Origin: Diphasiastrum complanatum
Taxonomy: Eukaryota > Streptophyta > Lycopodiopsida > Lycopodiales > Lycopodiaceae
Assembly (NCBI GenBank): GCA_029204225.1
Contig: CM055096.1
Coordinates: forward strand, 58,043,600 to 58,107,599
Direction of reading: 5' to 3'
DNA length: 64,000 nt
Below are positions 31,981 to 41,970 of the stretch, one piece after another. Numbering within the stretch: position 1 is the first letter of the stretch; every line of letters starts with the position of its first letter. The position numbers and the translations under genes were made by a program. The notes under the pieces are model-generated. The model did no database searches and was not told the origin of the DNA. It worked only from the letters and a program-made list of their open reading frames with translations.

Positions 31981-33024
31981 TACAACTCACTTTTGACGAA
32001 CCAGTCCTGGACACTGGTCGACTTCCCCACTCACAAGAGAGTTATCGACAACAAGTGGATCTTCAAGAAGAAGATGAACTCTGATGGTTCCATTGCAAAA
32101 TGGAAAAAACGGTTGGTGGCTAAAGGATTCACTCAAGTCTAAGGAGTCGACTATCAAGAAATTTTCAGTCATGTTGTCAAAATGCAGTCAATCAGGACTC
32201 TGATTGCATTAGCAGCCGCGGAAGACCTCGAAATGCATCAGATGGATGTCAAGACAACGTTTCTCAATGACAACATCCAAGAGGAGCTGTATACCTTCCA
32301 ACCGAAAGGACTCAAATTGAAAGGCCAAGAGCACAAAGTGTTCAAGCTGCACAAAGCAATCTTTGGTCTGAAACAAGCCACAAATGCATGGTTAAAAAAA
32401 AAAATTCAACTCTTATCTTATTCAATTGGATTTTGCAGATAATTCAGCTAAATGTAATGTTTATTCCAAGCATATAGGTGTCCATTCAGTTGACATAGCT
32501 CTTTACGTAGATGATGCATTTATTTTGTCTAACGACACGGTCTTACTACACACTACTAAGAGTGATCTGTCAAAGGAATTGGGGAGGAACAATCTCTACC
32601 AGAAAATCTACCTCCGGGTTCTACTTCTATCTAGCAGGGGGGCCGATTTCGTGGAACTCAAGAAAGAAAAAATCCGTGGTGCTTTCTTCGACCGAGGCAT
32701 AATACATCGCAACATGTCAAGTTTCAAAAGAAGCTATATGGATCAAGTGATTACTTCATGACTTACATCACACTCCGTTCAATGCTACTACCATCCTGTG
32801 TGACAATTATTTCACAATTGCTGAATCCCAGATTTTATGGCAAGCACATCGAAATCCAATATCATTTTATTCGAGAGAAGGTTTTCTCAAGACAAGTGAC
32901 TCTTCAATATTGTTTCACAACAGAAATGGTTGCAAACATATTCACCAAAGCGCTTCCCAGAATCAAGCATCAAATTTTTTTTAGCATTCTAAATCTGACG
33001 AAGACACCAAGGCACCAACCGTGA
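31981..33024 (+). pseudogene. Copia H reverse transcriptase and RNase H, internally deleted
   Basis: Reads IDNKWIFKKKMNSDGSIAKW and KRLVAKGFTQ, then a stop, GVDYQEIFSHVVKMQSIRTL, MDVKTTFLND, FGLKQATNAW, and LYVDDAFILSND with the YVDD motif near 32505. Near 32580 the RT C-terminus and RNase H start are deleted. The frame passes into STRKSTSGFYFYLAGGPISW, STEA, and FTKALPRIKHQIFF at the end. Several frameshifts. A purine tract (AAGGGGGACTA) follows at about 33028. Confidence 0.85.
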
Positions 33025-33060
33025 CCTTAAGGGGGACTATTGGATATTAACTCCATAGTT
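33025..33060 (+). repeat. Polypurine tract and stub of the H 3' LTR
   Basis: TTAAGGGGGACTAT is the polypurine tract. TGGATATTAACTCC after it is a typical copia LTR start. About 20 bp later the sequence turns into the minus-strand DUF7869-like remnant, so the LTR is cut off. Confidence 0.6.
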
Positions 33061-34470
33061 TCCTCCTTGTTGGTGATAATTTATATTTCAAGATTCTTTC
33101 TAATAATATAATGTCTGATTCATTACATTTGACTTTAAGCTGATGTTGAAAGCTAATATCATTAATATTAGGTATGCATCGTTCTATTTCATTGGATGCC
33201 TTGATATAATCATGAAAATCATATGTGTGTTTGATTAATGACACATGTGGCTTTGGCACATATGATTCCTCAACAATGCTTTGAAACACTGGTAAAGAAA
33301 ATGCTTTCTTGCATCTCAATCTCTTAGAAAAGCAACTAAACATTTGATCAATTTGATCGTGGATGTGGCCCACCAACAAAAATCCTATTTTTATTTTTTT
33401 GAGACTTTTTCTCTACTAGTATGGACAAGGATGCCAAAACAATTTGGTTTTTATTTTCCCTAGCAGTGTTGTCAAGCTGCAAATAAAGTATTTCCGGAAG
33501 ATTTTTACCAAATTCATAGATGATCTTGTGTACAATGGTGATCGTCAAATTTGGATCATTTTGAATGTTGGGATAGTTAAAAAAGACCTTGGACTTCAAA
33601 GTGCCATTAAACACAAGTACTCCAATGAGATGAATCTGAATAAAATTTGTCTCATTCAAATTTTTGGGCACTCTGACAAAATGAGACAACATTGTTTTCT
33701 TTTGATCCATGCCATCAAAAACAGGGCCCAGATATTTTTGTGGACATTCAAAACATGTCTTTTGATGCTTGGCCAGCCTTTGTTTTTCAACTATTTGTTG
33801 ATCTATGTGCACTTGAAGGGCTTTTACAACATCCACTGAAAATACAATGAAAATATTTAATAGAATAAAAATATCATAATGTTATTAAAATATATTGTAA
33901 CTTAAATTCATTTCAAAACAAAAAGTATTAAAATCAATGACAAACCTGATTAATTTTGACCTTTCTCATCATTAGTCTTTGCAAGTTGTTTTGCAAATTT
34001 TAACAACTTGCAAATAGAGCATATTGTCATTTGTGATTTTTTGGGAAATCTTTACCAGTCCAAAATCTCTTTTCCAAATTCTAAGAAAATATGAGTAACT
34101 CAAATAGGAAACATTTTTTGTTTTGGCAAACTCTATCTCTAATTTTGTAAAATTATCTGGCAAGTGAAAATATAAGGAATTAAACAATTTCTCTCCATGC
34201 ACGTCTATGACATGCTTTAGCCAAATAGTTGCATTCAAAGCATTTGGAGAAACAATTTGACCCTGTAACGATCCTTGTAATGTTGGATCTTTCTAAAGTC
34301 GTGCATGCATTTGTTGAAGATGTGAGTTTTTGATTGCGTGAATTGCTTTGTAAGCTTTGCGACAAACGTCCAAAGCATTTAAAAAATATGAATAAGAGTT
34401 TTTGTTTGGCCTCATTGTTGCACACAAATAATAATTCCTTTCATCTTTCCTTCGTATAAGAAAAAACGTT
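33047..34470 (-). pseudogene. DUF7869-like protein remnant
   Basis: On the minus strand from about 34470: ERNYYLCATMRPNKNSYSYF, then ALNATIWLKHVIDVHGEKLF, LPDNFTKLEIEFAKTKNVSYL and RIWKRDFGLVKI. After a 110-bp intron come QQIVEKQRLAKHQKTCFEC, FDGMDQKKTMLSHF, NETNFIQIHLIGVLVFNG, YLQLDNTARENKNQIVLASL and, after a frameshift near 33360, VGHIHDQIDQMFSCFSKRL. The QLDN..ENKN block followed by VGHxHDQIDQ is the signature I associate with DUF7869, an uncharacterised domain of plants, invertebrates and protists with an RNase-H-like look that suggests mobile DNA. A TAG near 34294, a one-base shift near 33985 and a TAA next to the splice donor mark it as decayed. Family assignment is from memory. Confidence 0.65.
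33836..33945 (-). other. Intron in the DUF7869-like remnant
   Basis: On the minus strand the donor is CAG|GTTTGT at 33945 and the acceptor is TTTTCAG|TGGATG at 33836, enclosing 110 bp of AT-rich DNA. Splicing joins the Lys-rich end of one open block to the start of the next. The presence of an intron means this is a genomic copy of a gene, not a processed one. Confidence 0.6.
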
Positions 34471-35439
34471 TGGATGATGGTGACTTGTAACCCTAAAATT
34501 CTTGTGATGACGTTTGAAATGGGGTCTTACTTTGTTAAATACATTTTCAAGTGATAGAATGTTTTAGGAATGGAAAAATATAGAAATACAACTCACGACA
34601 TTGGTATAGGATGTACGGGATCAAGGTGCCAACACTTTGGGTGTAGAGCACGAGAGAAAAGCACCCTTCAAAGTAGGAAGGATAAGTAGGAAGGATAGGC
34701 AAACAGAAAACTTAGCACCCCTTAGTGCACGAAAGATATACAAAGACAGTTAATATTAACTTCAGCAGGCTGCAGCACCATCACGTTTCCATTATGAATG
34801 AATTTGAGAGATCCATTCCAAACAAACAAGGACGTTAATAAATCTCTGGATGTGGGCTGCGATACTAAGGTATAAAACAGAAGTGAAATACAGCGGTCCA
34901 GTTCATAGAAAAAGATGACAGCGTAACCAACTAAATCTGACCTCCATTGATTAAGACTGAGGTATATTTAGACTTAGTAATAAAGCAATACGTCGGGAAT
35001 GAGGCATTTCTCTTCTTGCATAGAGCAGTACGTAAGATATCAAACCTCAAAAGGAAAGCAACGTGTTTATTCATGAATTAGTAGTTACTAGCATTTGATT
35101 TAACTAACAATCATACACTGTATTTGTTACAAACTTTAGCCAGAAATCGCTGTTTGAGATACGAAAATTCCTCAACAACTCGCTGGATAGAAAGCATGAC
35201 CAATGACCATATTCTGATTAGAAAACTTGGTGATCAATTTTCATAGGTACGGGTGCAAATACATCTGAGTCAGAGCAAAGCGATGAGTACCCTTATTACT
35301 GGAGAAGGATCAGTCTGCCATCACAGCCTAAGACCGAAATTTAAACACTTCAGACTGCGGTAGTAGTATGTATAAATTACGGCTTTGAAACAATTATCAG
35401 TTTCGAACAGCAGATTGCAAGCTGCAAGATATTCAAACA
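34471..35439. other. Intergenic, 3' of the germin-like gene
   Basis: No coding block recognised. A short direct repeat (AGTAGGAAGGATAAGTAGGAAGGAT) lies near 34673. Composition is less AT-rich than the retrotransposon DNA, consistent with host intergenic sequence. Confidence 0.4.
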
Positions 35440-35445
35440 TTTATT
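35440..35445 (-). terminator. Poly(A) signal of the germin-like gene
   Basis: AATAAA on the minus strand, about 100 nt past the stop codon, a normal plant position. No other hexamer is closer. Confidence 0.5.
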
Positions 35446-35541
35446 ATAATCAAGATAATCAAATGTTATTATTATCGAATGTCGAGATGGCAGTTGACGT
35501 TGCAAGTGGCTTCGATGATGAACTCGTCTCCGATGCAGGAA

Positions 35542-36228
35542 TTATTTAGAGCCTGAGAAAATTGCTTTCAGTTTGTCCACTGTCTTCTTATCCAAGAAAA
35601 GTGATTTCTCTAGCACTTCATCCTTCATGTCTGAGGCGAACAAGGAATCCCCAATGGCCTGGAAACCAGGGTATTGGCTGTTCAGAGCAACCACGGCTTG
35701 AGCTGGTGCATCTTGAGCTACATTCAGCTGAAAGTGAATGAGTCCTCTTGGAAAGATCATGAGCTCATTTTTGCTGAGGACCTTGGCAAATAGCTTGTTG
35801 TCAGCAGTGACAAAACCAGCATACACACTTCCTTCTATAATATAAATGATCTCGGAGGCACGGGGGTGGGTGTGAGGCCGGATCACTCCTCCCGCTGCAA
35901 ACTGAAGCCTGGCAAAGGTAAGCCCAATGGTGTTTAAGCCTGGAAATGTATCCACCTGAGCAAAATCAGCGCTGGCTCTGAAACTGTTGTTAGTCGGGGG
36001 AGGAATTACCAAGCCATCATAAACGAAATCCTCTGTCGTGACACTGGCTGGTTTTTTGCAAGGGTAGCCGTTCACGTATATATCCTTGGTAAGATCAGCA
36101 ACACAGAAGTCCTGTAAAGGATCCGGATCGGCAGCATTGACATTGACAGGCGCGAATTGTAGCAGGAGCAAGGCCAGGAATATCAGCAGCCAGCCTGCAA
36201 GGATATTGAAAGAGGTAGAGGCTTGCAT
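35542..36228 (-). CDS. Germin-like protein
   Basis: 228 residues, one exon, no breaks. It is a secreted cupin of the cell wall; relatives are manganese enzymes (superoxide dismutase or oxalate oxidase activity) in defence and wall growth, and which activity applies here is unknown. A hydrophobic signal peptide covers residues 1-32, with mature start near ADPDPLQDFC. Cys42 and Cys57 form the family disulfide. NNS near 80 is a glycosylation site. Cupin box 1 (GVIRPHTHPRASE, residues 114-126) gives His119, His121 and Glu126; box 2 (FPRGLIHFQLN) gives His165. All four metal ligands are present. The Gly that usually opens box 2 is Asn154. The start is ATG 36228: reading further upstream in frame meets no ATG. 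Length is normal for the family. Confidence 0.95.
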   Translation of the reverse strand: MQASTSFNILAGWLLIFLALLLLQFAPVNVNAADPDPLQDFCVADLTKDIYVNGYPCKKPASVTTEDFVYDGLVIPPPTNNSFRASADFAQVDTFPGLNTIGLTFARLQFAAGGVIRPHTHPRASEIIYIIEGSVYAGFVTADNKLFAKVLSKNELMIFPRGLIHFQLNVAQDAPAQAVVALNSQYPGFQAIGDSLFASDMKDEVLEKSLFLDKKTVDKLKAIFSGSK

Positions 36229-36386
36229 TTTGTCTAGAATGAACTTTGTTGCCAATTTCCAAATGGATGGAAAAGAGAGCCTATACAAAGTAAGATTGAC
36301 TATGAAAAACACTTGGAACTAGACCGTGTGTCGCTGTTGAAACGAGAGTATGATCGACTCATGTGTGAGAGTGGGATACACAAGGG

Positions 36387-36395
36387 ATATATATA
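36387..36395 (-). promoter_or_regulatory. TATA box of the germin-like gene
   Basis: TATATATAT about 160 bp upstream of the ATG on the minus strand. This would place transcription start near 36357 and give a 5' leader of about 125 nt. A duplicate sits at 37187-37194. Confidence 0.65.
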
Positions 36396-36428
36396 GTGGT
36401 GGATATGGAGGCAAGATTTGTAATGGAC

Positions 36429-36433
36429 ATTGG
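36429..36433 (-). promoter_or_regulatory. CCAAT box of the germin-like gene
   Basis: CCAAT on the minus strand, about 35 bp upstream of the TATA box. It is conserved in the duplicated promoter at 37228-37232. Confidence 0.4.
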
Positions 36434-36645
36434 CATAAAAAGTGTTCATGTGACACACTCTAGTTCCTTGAGAGCACGGGTACACACTATGCTTCTTTTA
36501 AAAGTAGATGAAGTGTCATTCAGCCATTTGGCCATTAATATCCATATGTATTGGCTGGGAGTAAACTTGTTGGGAGTAAACTTGTTACCGCTTGTACCAA
36601 ACCTTGCCACTCCAGCAGCTTGAGCCTACTACACTTTCTAGCAAG

Positions 36646-37186
36646 CTTCCTCTCGAGCGAATACGTGTTAGGTAACAAGTAGCACCTTAGGAAAAGTGTA
36701 GCCTATTAGACCACATACTAGAGGATAATTTGTCTACCCTACCATGGATACCCTAAAAATACAGTAATACTATGCAAAGTCCATGGATAGACCCATTTTG
36801 TCACATAAGTGGCTTGGTGGCCAATTTTGATGAGCTTGCTAGAGGAGATGAAATCTAAGCCCTAGCATTGAACGTGCAAAATGGGCATGTCCCTCCTGCC
36901 ATTCCATGACGTTATAGGCCAAGGTTGCTTGATCTATAAGCCATTATGTGTTCTTTCATGGCCGTTTTGCATTTTGGAAGGCCATTTTGCTTTCTGTTTT
37001 CGGTGTTGTGATTATGCCTTTTATATCATGCTCATATGTTGCAAAAAAATGCCATCCTAATCCGATAAAAGTAAATATTGAGTTTTAACTAAGTATTAAT
37101 CTTATTTTGGACATGAACTAAGCCATGGTGGAGTTTCTAATGATAATGGTTTTGTAGTTGACTTTCAAAAGGGCAAGTCTTATGCA
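36646..37186. other. Spacer between the two promoter copies
   Basis: No germin-like coding sequence or other gene is recognisable. If the duplication once included a gene, that gene has been lost from here. Confidence 0.4.
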
Positions 37187-37415
37187 TATATATAGTGGTG
37201 GAGATAGAAGCTAGATTCTTAATCTACATTGGCAAAAAAAGTTTTCATGTGGCACACTCTCATTCCTTTAGACTAGAGTTGCTACACTCTAACATAACAA
37301 CGATGTGCCATTCAACCATTCGTCGATTATGACCCATATTGGTTGGGAGTAAGCGTGCTACCGCTTGTAGCAAGCTTTGCCACTCCCACAAAGTGAGCCT
37401 GCTACAAGGTGTAGC
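37187..37415 (-). repeat. Germin-like promoter, copy 2
   Basis: A diverged duplicate of 36387-36645 in the same orientation, with TATATATA at 37187 and CCAAT at 37228 preserved. No coding region follows on its gene side (left). It ends just before the foldback element at 37423. Confidence 0.75.
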
Positions 37416-37422
37416 ATAATTC

Positions 37423-37852
37423 ATTTTGGAGATTTTCAATTATGATAGGTACATTCATAGCAAATTAAGACAATACAATACATTTTGTCTCACAACTAAC
37501 ACTAAAATAATTTATCTTTTTACCTAGTCTAACATGAAGGACCACGTCATCATTCCTAAATTTTCTAGAACACTCAAATGAATCAAAAGACGAAGTGTCC
37601 AAGCTAGAATTAATATGCTTTAACACCTTTTTGAATGAAGTTGAAACACTTGCATGTAACCTTCATGTACAAATTTTGTGGATAGCATATTGTGGTTTGT
37701 GAACTCCTACGTCTACTAAATGTTGTCATTGATTATATTAGCTAGCCTATTTAAAAAATTAACATATTCTGAAATAAAAAATTAGCACATCCATTGTATT
37801 GTCTTAATTTGCTATGAATGTACCTATCTCCAAAATTGAAAATCTCCAAAAT
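37423..37852. mobile_element. Small foldback element (MITE-like)
   Basis: The left 60 bp (ATTTTGGAGATTTTCAATT ... GACAATACAAT) is the inverse of the right 60 bp (ATTGTATTGTC ... AATTGAAAATCTCCAAAAT). The only major difference is a short deletion in the left arm. Total 430 bp with no coding content, matching a non-autonomous inverted-repeat element. One arm also survives in the paralogous region near 56385-56450, so insertion predates that duplication. Confidence 0.65.
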
Positions 37853-37920
37853 TTCCAAAGACTCTATCCCACTATTTTCTTGCACTACAACATTTTTGAA
37901 CCTTTCTAAGGTGAATTCCA

Positions 37921-38476
37921 TGTAAAAATTGAGAAATTCTTGCTTGGTTTATACTTAGTTTTTTGTGAGAATTGTAGTCCACATGTGTGAATCCATGTTG
38001 CCACATGTGAATGCTAGCCTAGATAATTTAGATCTCATTCATAAGGTTAGTTAGGTTCTTTGGTCATGATTCCTAAGTTACAAACTCAAATCATGGAGGC
38101 AGTTGAGTAACCTAACCATCAAAATTGGCATAAATCTAGGGTTAGGTAAGGTTGACTATCATATTAGGGGAGATTTGAGAGCGAATTGGCAACTCGAGTT
38201 TTTCCCACATTTGTCTTGTGATTTTATGATTCCATAGTAAACTAAACTTGATTACATTCATTCTCTGATAGCAGGCCGTACTGGAGGTTGTACCGCACAC
38301 GTGTGGGATTCGGATTTGCATGTTTGATCATTGTTTCTATTGCTCTTGATTGTGTGATCCAAAATTGCTAATCTAGATCAAGACTAGTTTTGCAATAGAT
38401 TGGTGTATCAATCAATCAATCACTCTTGGAGTCTTTTGTAGGATTATTTATGTTCCTTAGTATTGTACTTTCAACA
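37921..38476 (+). repeat. 5' LTR of copia I
   Basis: 556 bp, TGTAAAAATTGAG ... ACTTTCAACA, with the primer-binding site adjoining. Its 3' part matches 44402-44778. It belongs to the D/K family by its start and end. It carries CACATGTGTG near 37980 and a perfect CACACGTGTG at 38296. Confidence 0.7.
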
Positions 38477-38489
38477 TGATATCAGATCC
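38477..38489 (+). other. Primer-binding site of copia I
   Basis: TGATATCAGATCC is a decayed initiator-Met tRNA site. An untranslated leader follows to about 39130, with another CACACGTGTG at 38638. Confidence 0.65.
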
Positions 38490-39130
38490 AAGTACAAGAG
38501 GATAATTAATGATCAAAGCACAATCCATTTTTAGCAAGTTTGTTGCTAGAAAACTAGTCTTGTGAGGGTGAGTTCAAATCAAGTCTTAGTGTGAAGTTTT
38601 TTAATCCAAACTTGGTGAGGTCATCAACTAGACTTCCCACACGTGTGGGCATCGCTGTACCTGCATTTAACTTCAATTATTCATAATATGCAAAAAAAAT
38701 GATTCTACATCATCTTGATGAGTTTTTTGGTGTTAATTCAAGAAAAAATATCAAAGTTTGTTTGCCATTAATGAGATTTGACTTAGTGTCATGAAATCTA
38801 ATTAATTGAGGCTGAGTTCAAGCTTAAAGAACCATCAAGAAGAGGGAGAGAGATTTAGCTGTTTTTTTGTCCAAATCTGGCAAAAATTGATTAGATTTTA
38901 TTGTATTCTAATTCAAACTCATCTTATCTACATTCTATCTTTCTGAGGGAGTGTGAGGGCTATGACTAGAATTCCATAGTGAGGCTAGAAGTCAAATTTG
39001 AGAAGACCAAAATCAAATGAAACCTTTGTGAGTTTCTAGATCTTGATTAACTTCAATTTTCTTGTGATCCTAAATGGCCTAGGTGATGAATTCTCATACT
39101 TGGTTCCATGAAAAAGCTAGGATGAGTTCC

Positions 39131-40330
39131 TTATCATTGTAAGATGGAAGCAAATTTCTCGTTCAAGGGCAAGAAGAAGACCAATGGAGCAAAGAAGAAT
39201 CAATCAAAGGAGGCCAAGGAGGAGGATCAACCTTCAAGCTCAAAAGGAAAAGGCAAGAAGGACAAGTCCAAGTACAAGTGCTTCTTTTGTGGAAAGAAGA
39301 GACACTTTGCATCTGATTGCTTGAAGTAGAAGAATGCACAAGAGAATTGAAACAAAGCATCATTGCACATCAATAGGAGGATGAAGAAGAATCATCCTTG
39401 ATAGTATCTACCTCATCACCATCATCCAAATACAACACAAGTTAAGCATGGTGGATTGATAGTGGGGCTAGCTCCCACATGACCTTCCAAAAGGACTATT
39501 TCTCCACTCTACTCTCTTTTAATGGTGTTAAGAAGTCTATCTTTACTGCAAGTGATCAAGAGTGTAGGATAAGTGAAATTGGAACTATTCCTTTGTGCTT
39601 GGGATCATCCAAAAGGATGAATCCAACGGATGTTCTTTATGCACCTTCAATCACCAAAAACTTGTTGAGTTTTGGCCAATTAATGGATAATGGCCTAGAT
39701 GTACAATTTAAGCATGGAGGTTTTCCCATTTTCGAGAATGATGATTGCATAGCAAAAGGATTTAAACAAGGTATATTGTTTAAATTAGAAGCTAATGTGG
39801 CAATGGGGAGTGTGAACTTAGCAAAGGTGGAGATTACCCAAGTGGAGCTATGGCACAAGAGGTTGGGCCATCCGAACTTCAAGGCAATGGAATCAATGTG
39901 TGCAAAGGAGCTAGCTCTCGGCCTCCCCAAGAAGTTGTCAAGATGCGGTAAGCTTTGTGAGGCTTGTAGTCTCTCAAAGACTCATAAGCTACATTTCTCA
40001 AGATCTACCACTCCTCTTGAACTCATTTTGAATGTGGATAGCTTTTCACATGGATATAATGGTGGTGCTAAAGTATATGTATAATTCATTGATGATCACT
40101 CAAGATTTTCTTGGATCTACCTTTTGTCTTCAAAAATTTTGGTGTATGATTCATTTGTGAAGTTCAAAGCTATTGTTGAAAATCAGCTTAATACTAAGAT
40201 CAAGATATTAAGATGTGATAATGGAGGAGATTACATCTCCAACAAGATGATAGAGATTTGTAATGTTAAGGCATAAAGAAAGAGTTAACTTGTCCTTATG
40301 CCCCTCAACAAAATGGAGTGGTTGAGGTCT
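39131..40330 (+). pseudogene. Copia I: Gag zinc knuckle, protease, integrase start
   Basis: The first two thirds of Gag are deleted; sequence resumes at MEANFSFKGKKKTNG, then a knuckle with CFFCGKKRHFASDC (Gly of GH replaced by Arg). After a stop and a frameshift comes the protease motif WWIDSGASSHMTF, intact. From 39479 about 200 codons are open: LLSFGQLMDNGLDVQF, VELWHKRLGHPNFKAM and CGKLCEACSLSK. Then a TAA at 40081, FIDDHSRFSWIYLLS, and RCDNGGDYIS. The catalytic Glu block is frameshifted (APQQNGVV). A deletion joins this to the connector near 40395. Confidence 0.85.
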
Positions 40331-41970
40331 TAAGGCTAGAAGCTTCTCTACCAAAACCATTTTGGGGTGAGGAAATTTCTTGTAACTTTTTGTGCAATAG
40401 GACTCCAAGAAGATCTAGTAGAGCAAGGGCCAAGCCAACAAGGCTCGCATACATTGGCAAAGGTGGTCAAAGGGAAGGCACTCAATCTCTCACTTCTTGT
40501 ACTCTTCTTACTTCAATTCTTGATGAACCAACTTGCTATGAAAATGCTTGTAAATCAGAAGTTGGATGGATGCTATGCAAGTGGAGTATGATGCTCTCAT
40601 GGACAATCATAATTGGGAACTTGTTGATCTTCCTCAAGGGAAGAAGCCACTTTACTACAAGTGGGTGTATAGATTGAAGTATAACCAAGATGGATCAATA
40701 AATAAGTATAAAGCAAGGCTTGTAGCAAAAGGTTTTTTTCAAACTAAAGGCACTGATTATGATGAAACTTTTGCTCATGTGGCTAAGCTAGTTATATTAA
40801 GATTGATCATTAGTCCTACTACTACTTTCAATTGGATGCTCTTCCAACTTGATGTAACAGTTACAAATTTCTTCCTCAATGGCTACTTGGAGAAAGAAAT
40901 CTACATGAGGCAACCTGAGGGCTTCACAAAGAAAGGACTTGAAGATAAAGTATGTTTCTTGAAGAGGAGTTTTTATAGACTCAAGCAAGCACCTAGAGCT
41001 TCGTACTCTAGGCTAAACTCTTTTCTTATCTCCATCAATTTTGTGTTGAGCTCATATGATCTTTCATTATACATGAAGTTTAATGATGGAAATATCACTG
41101 TACTTGTATTGTATGTTGATGACACAATCTTAAGTGGAAATGATCTAAATAGAATAAGAGATGTTAAGATTGCTTTAGCTAAAGAGTTTAAGATGGTTGA
41201 TCTTAGCCAATTACACTTCCTTCTTGGAATAGAAGTCATAAGAGGATTGGATTTTAGCTTTATATGTCAATCTAAATATGCTACATCCATCCTAGATCGA
41301 TTTGGAATGAAGGATTGTAAAGGCATTGAGACTCCAATGGAGAAAAATGTAAAAGCATCTATAAGTGATGATGAAGCATCCTTTGAGGACATCCTTTGAG
41401 GACATCACACCGTTATAGAAGGCTTATAGGCTCCTTGATTTATTTAACTATAACTAGGACTGATCTTAGTCATAGTGTTGGAAATTTAAGCCAATATATG
41501 CAAAGTGTTCTTGTGTCACATTGGAAGATGACCAAAAGAGTCCTAAGATACATCTCATCAACTAGGAAATTTGGCATCCTCTAAAAATGGACTTATCTTG
41601 GCTTAAGGGCCTAATCTAACTTAGATTATAAAGGTAACAAAGTGGATAAAAAATCTACAAGTGTATTTTCTAAATTCCTTTGTGATGGAGTAGTATCATG
41701 GCTTTCCAAAAAGCAAGATACTATTTCATTATCATCAATAGAATCCAAGTATAAAGCCTTGACATCAACATGCAAAGAGGTCTTATGGCTCAAAAGGCTA
41801 TTGGTGGAGCTTCAAGGCATGGAGGCTGAGGAGTTTCCTTGGATCTATTGTGACAACCAATCAACCCAATCACTTGCTACCAATCCTACATTCCATGCAA
41901 GGATCATGCATATCACTTTGTGAGGAAGAAGGCACAAGCCAAAGAAATCAAACTCCAACCATTAGGGGAT
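40331..41970 (+). pseudogene. Copia I: integrase end, reverse transcriptase, RNase H
   Basis: LRLEASLPKPFWGEEISCNF is the integrase end. The RT from 40566 is open to 41399 (277 codons): MDAMQVEYDALMDNHNWELVDLP, KARLVAKGFFQTKG, QLDVTVTNFFLNGYLEKEIYM, and the active site LYVDDTILSGND near 41115. A 13-bp tandem duplication at 41381-41406 shifts the frame. RNase H follows with DKKSTSVFSKFLCDG, SSIESKYKAL (STE decayed) and CDNQSTQSL, then is cut at about 41970 by the foldback element. The long RT frame suggests fairly recent activity. Confidence 0.9.

Larger units (their letters stand above)
36387..36645 (-). repeat. Germin-like promoter, copy 1
   Basis: The functional-position copy of a direct duplication; the partner is 37187-37415. 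Shared blocks, in order, are ATATAGTGGTGGA, ACATTGGCA, TTCATGTG.CACACTCT, GGGAGTAA, TTACCGCTTGTA/CTACCGCTTGTA and TTGCCACTCC. Copy 1 has a 15-bp tandem duplication (TGGGAGTAAACTTGT at 36556 and 36571) that copy 2 lacks. Confidence 0.75.

Noticed and set aside
36229-36312. A 28-residue N-terminal extension of the germin-like protein
   Set aside because: The extension would have to start at GTG; no in-frame ATG exists there. The ATG at 36228 is directly followed by a good signal peptide.
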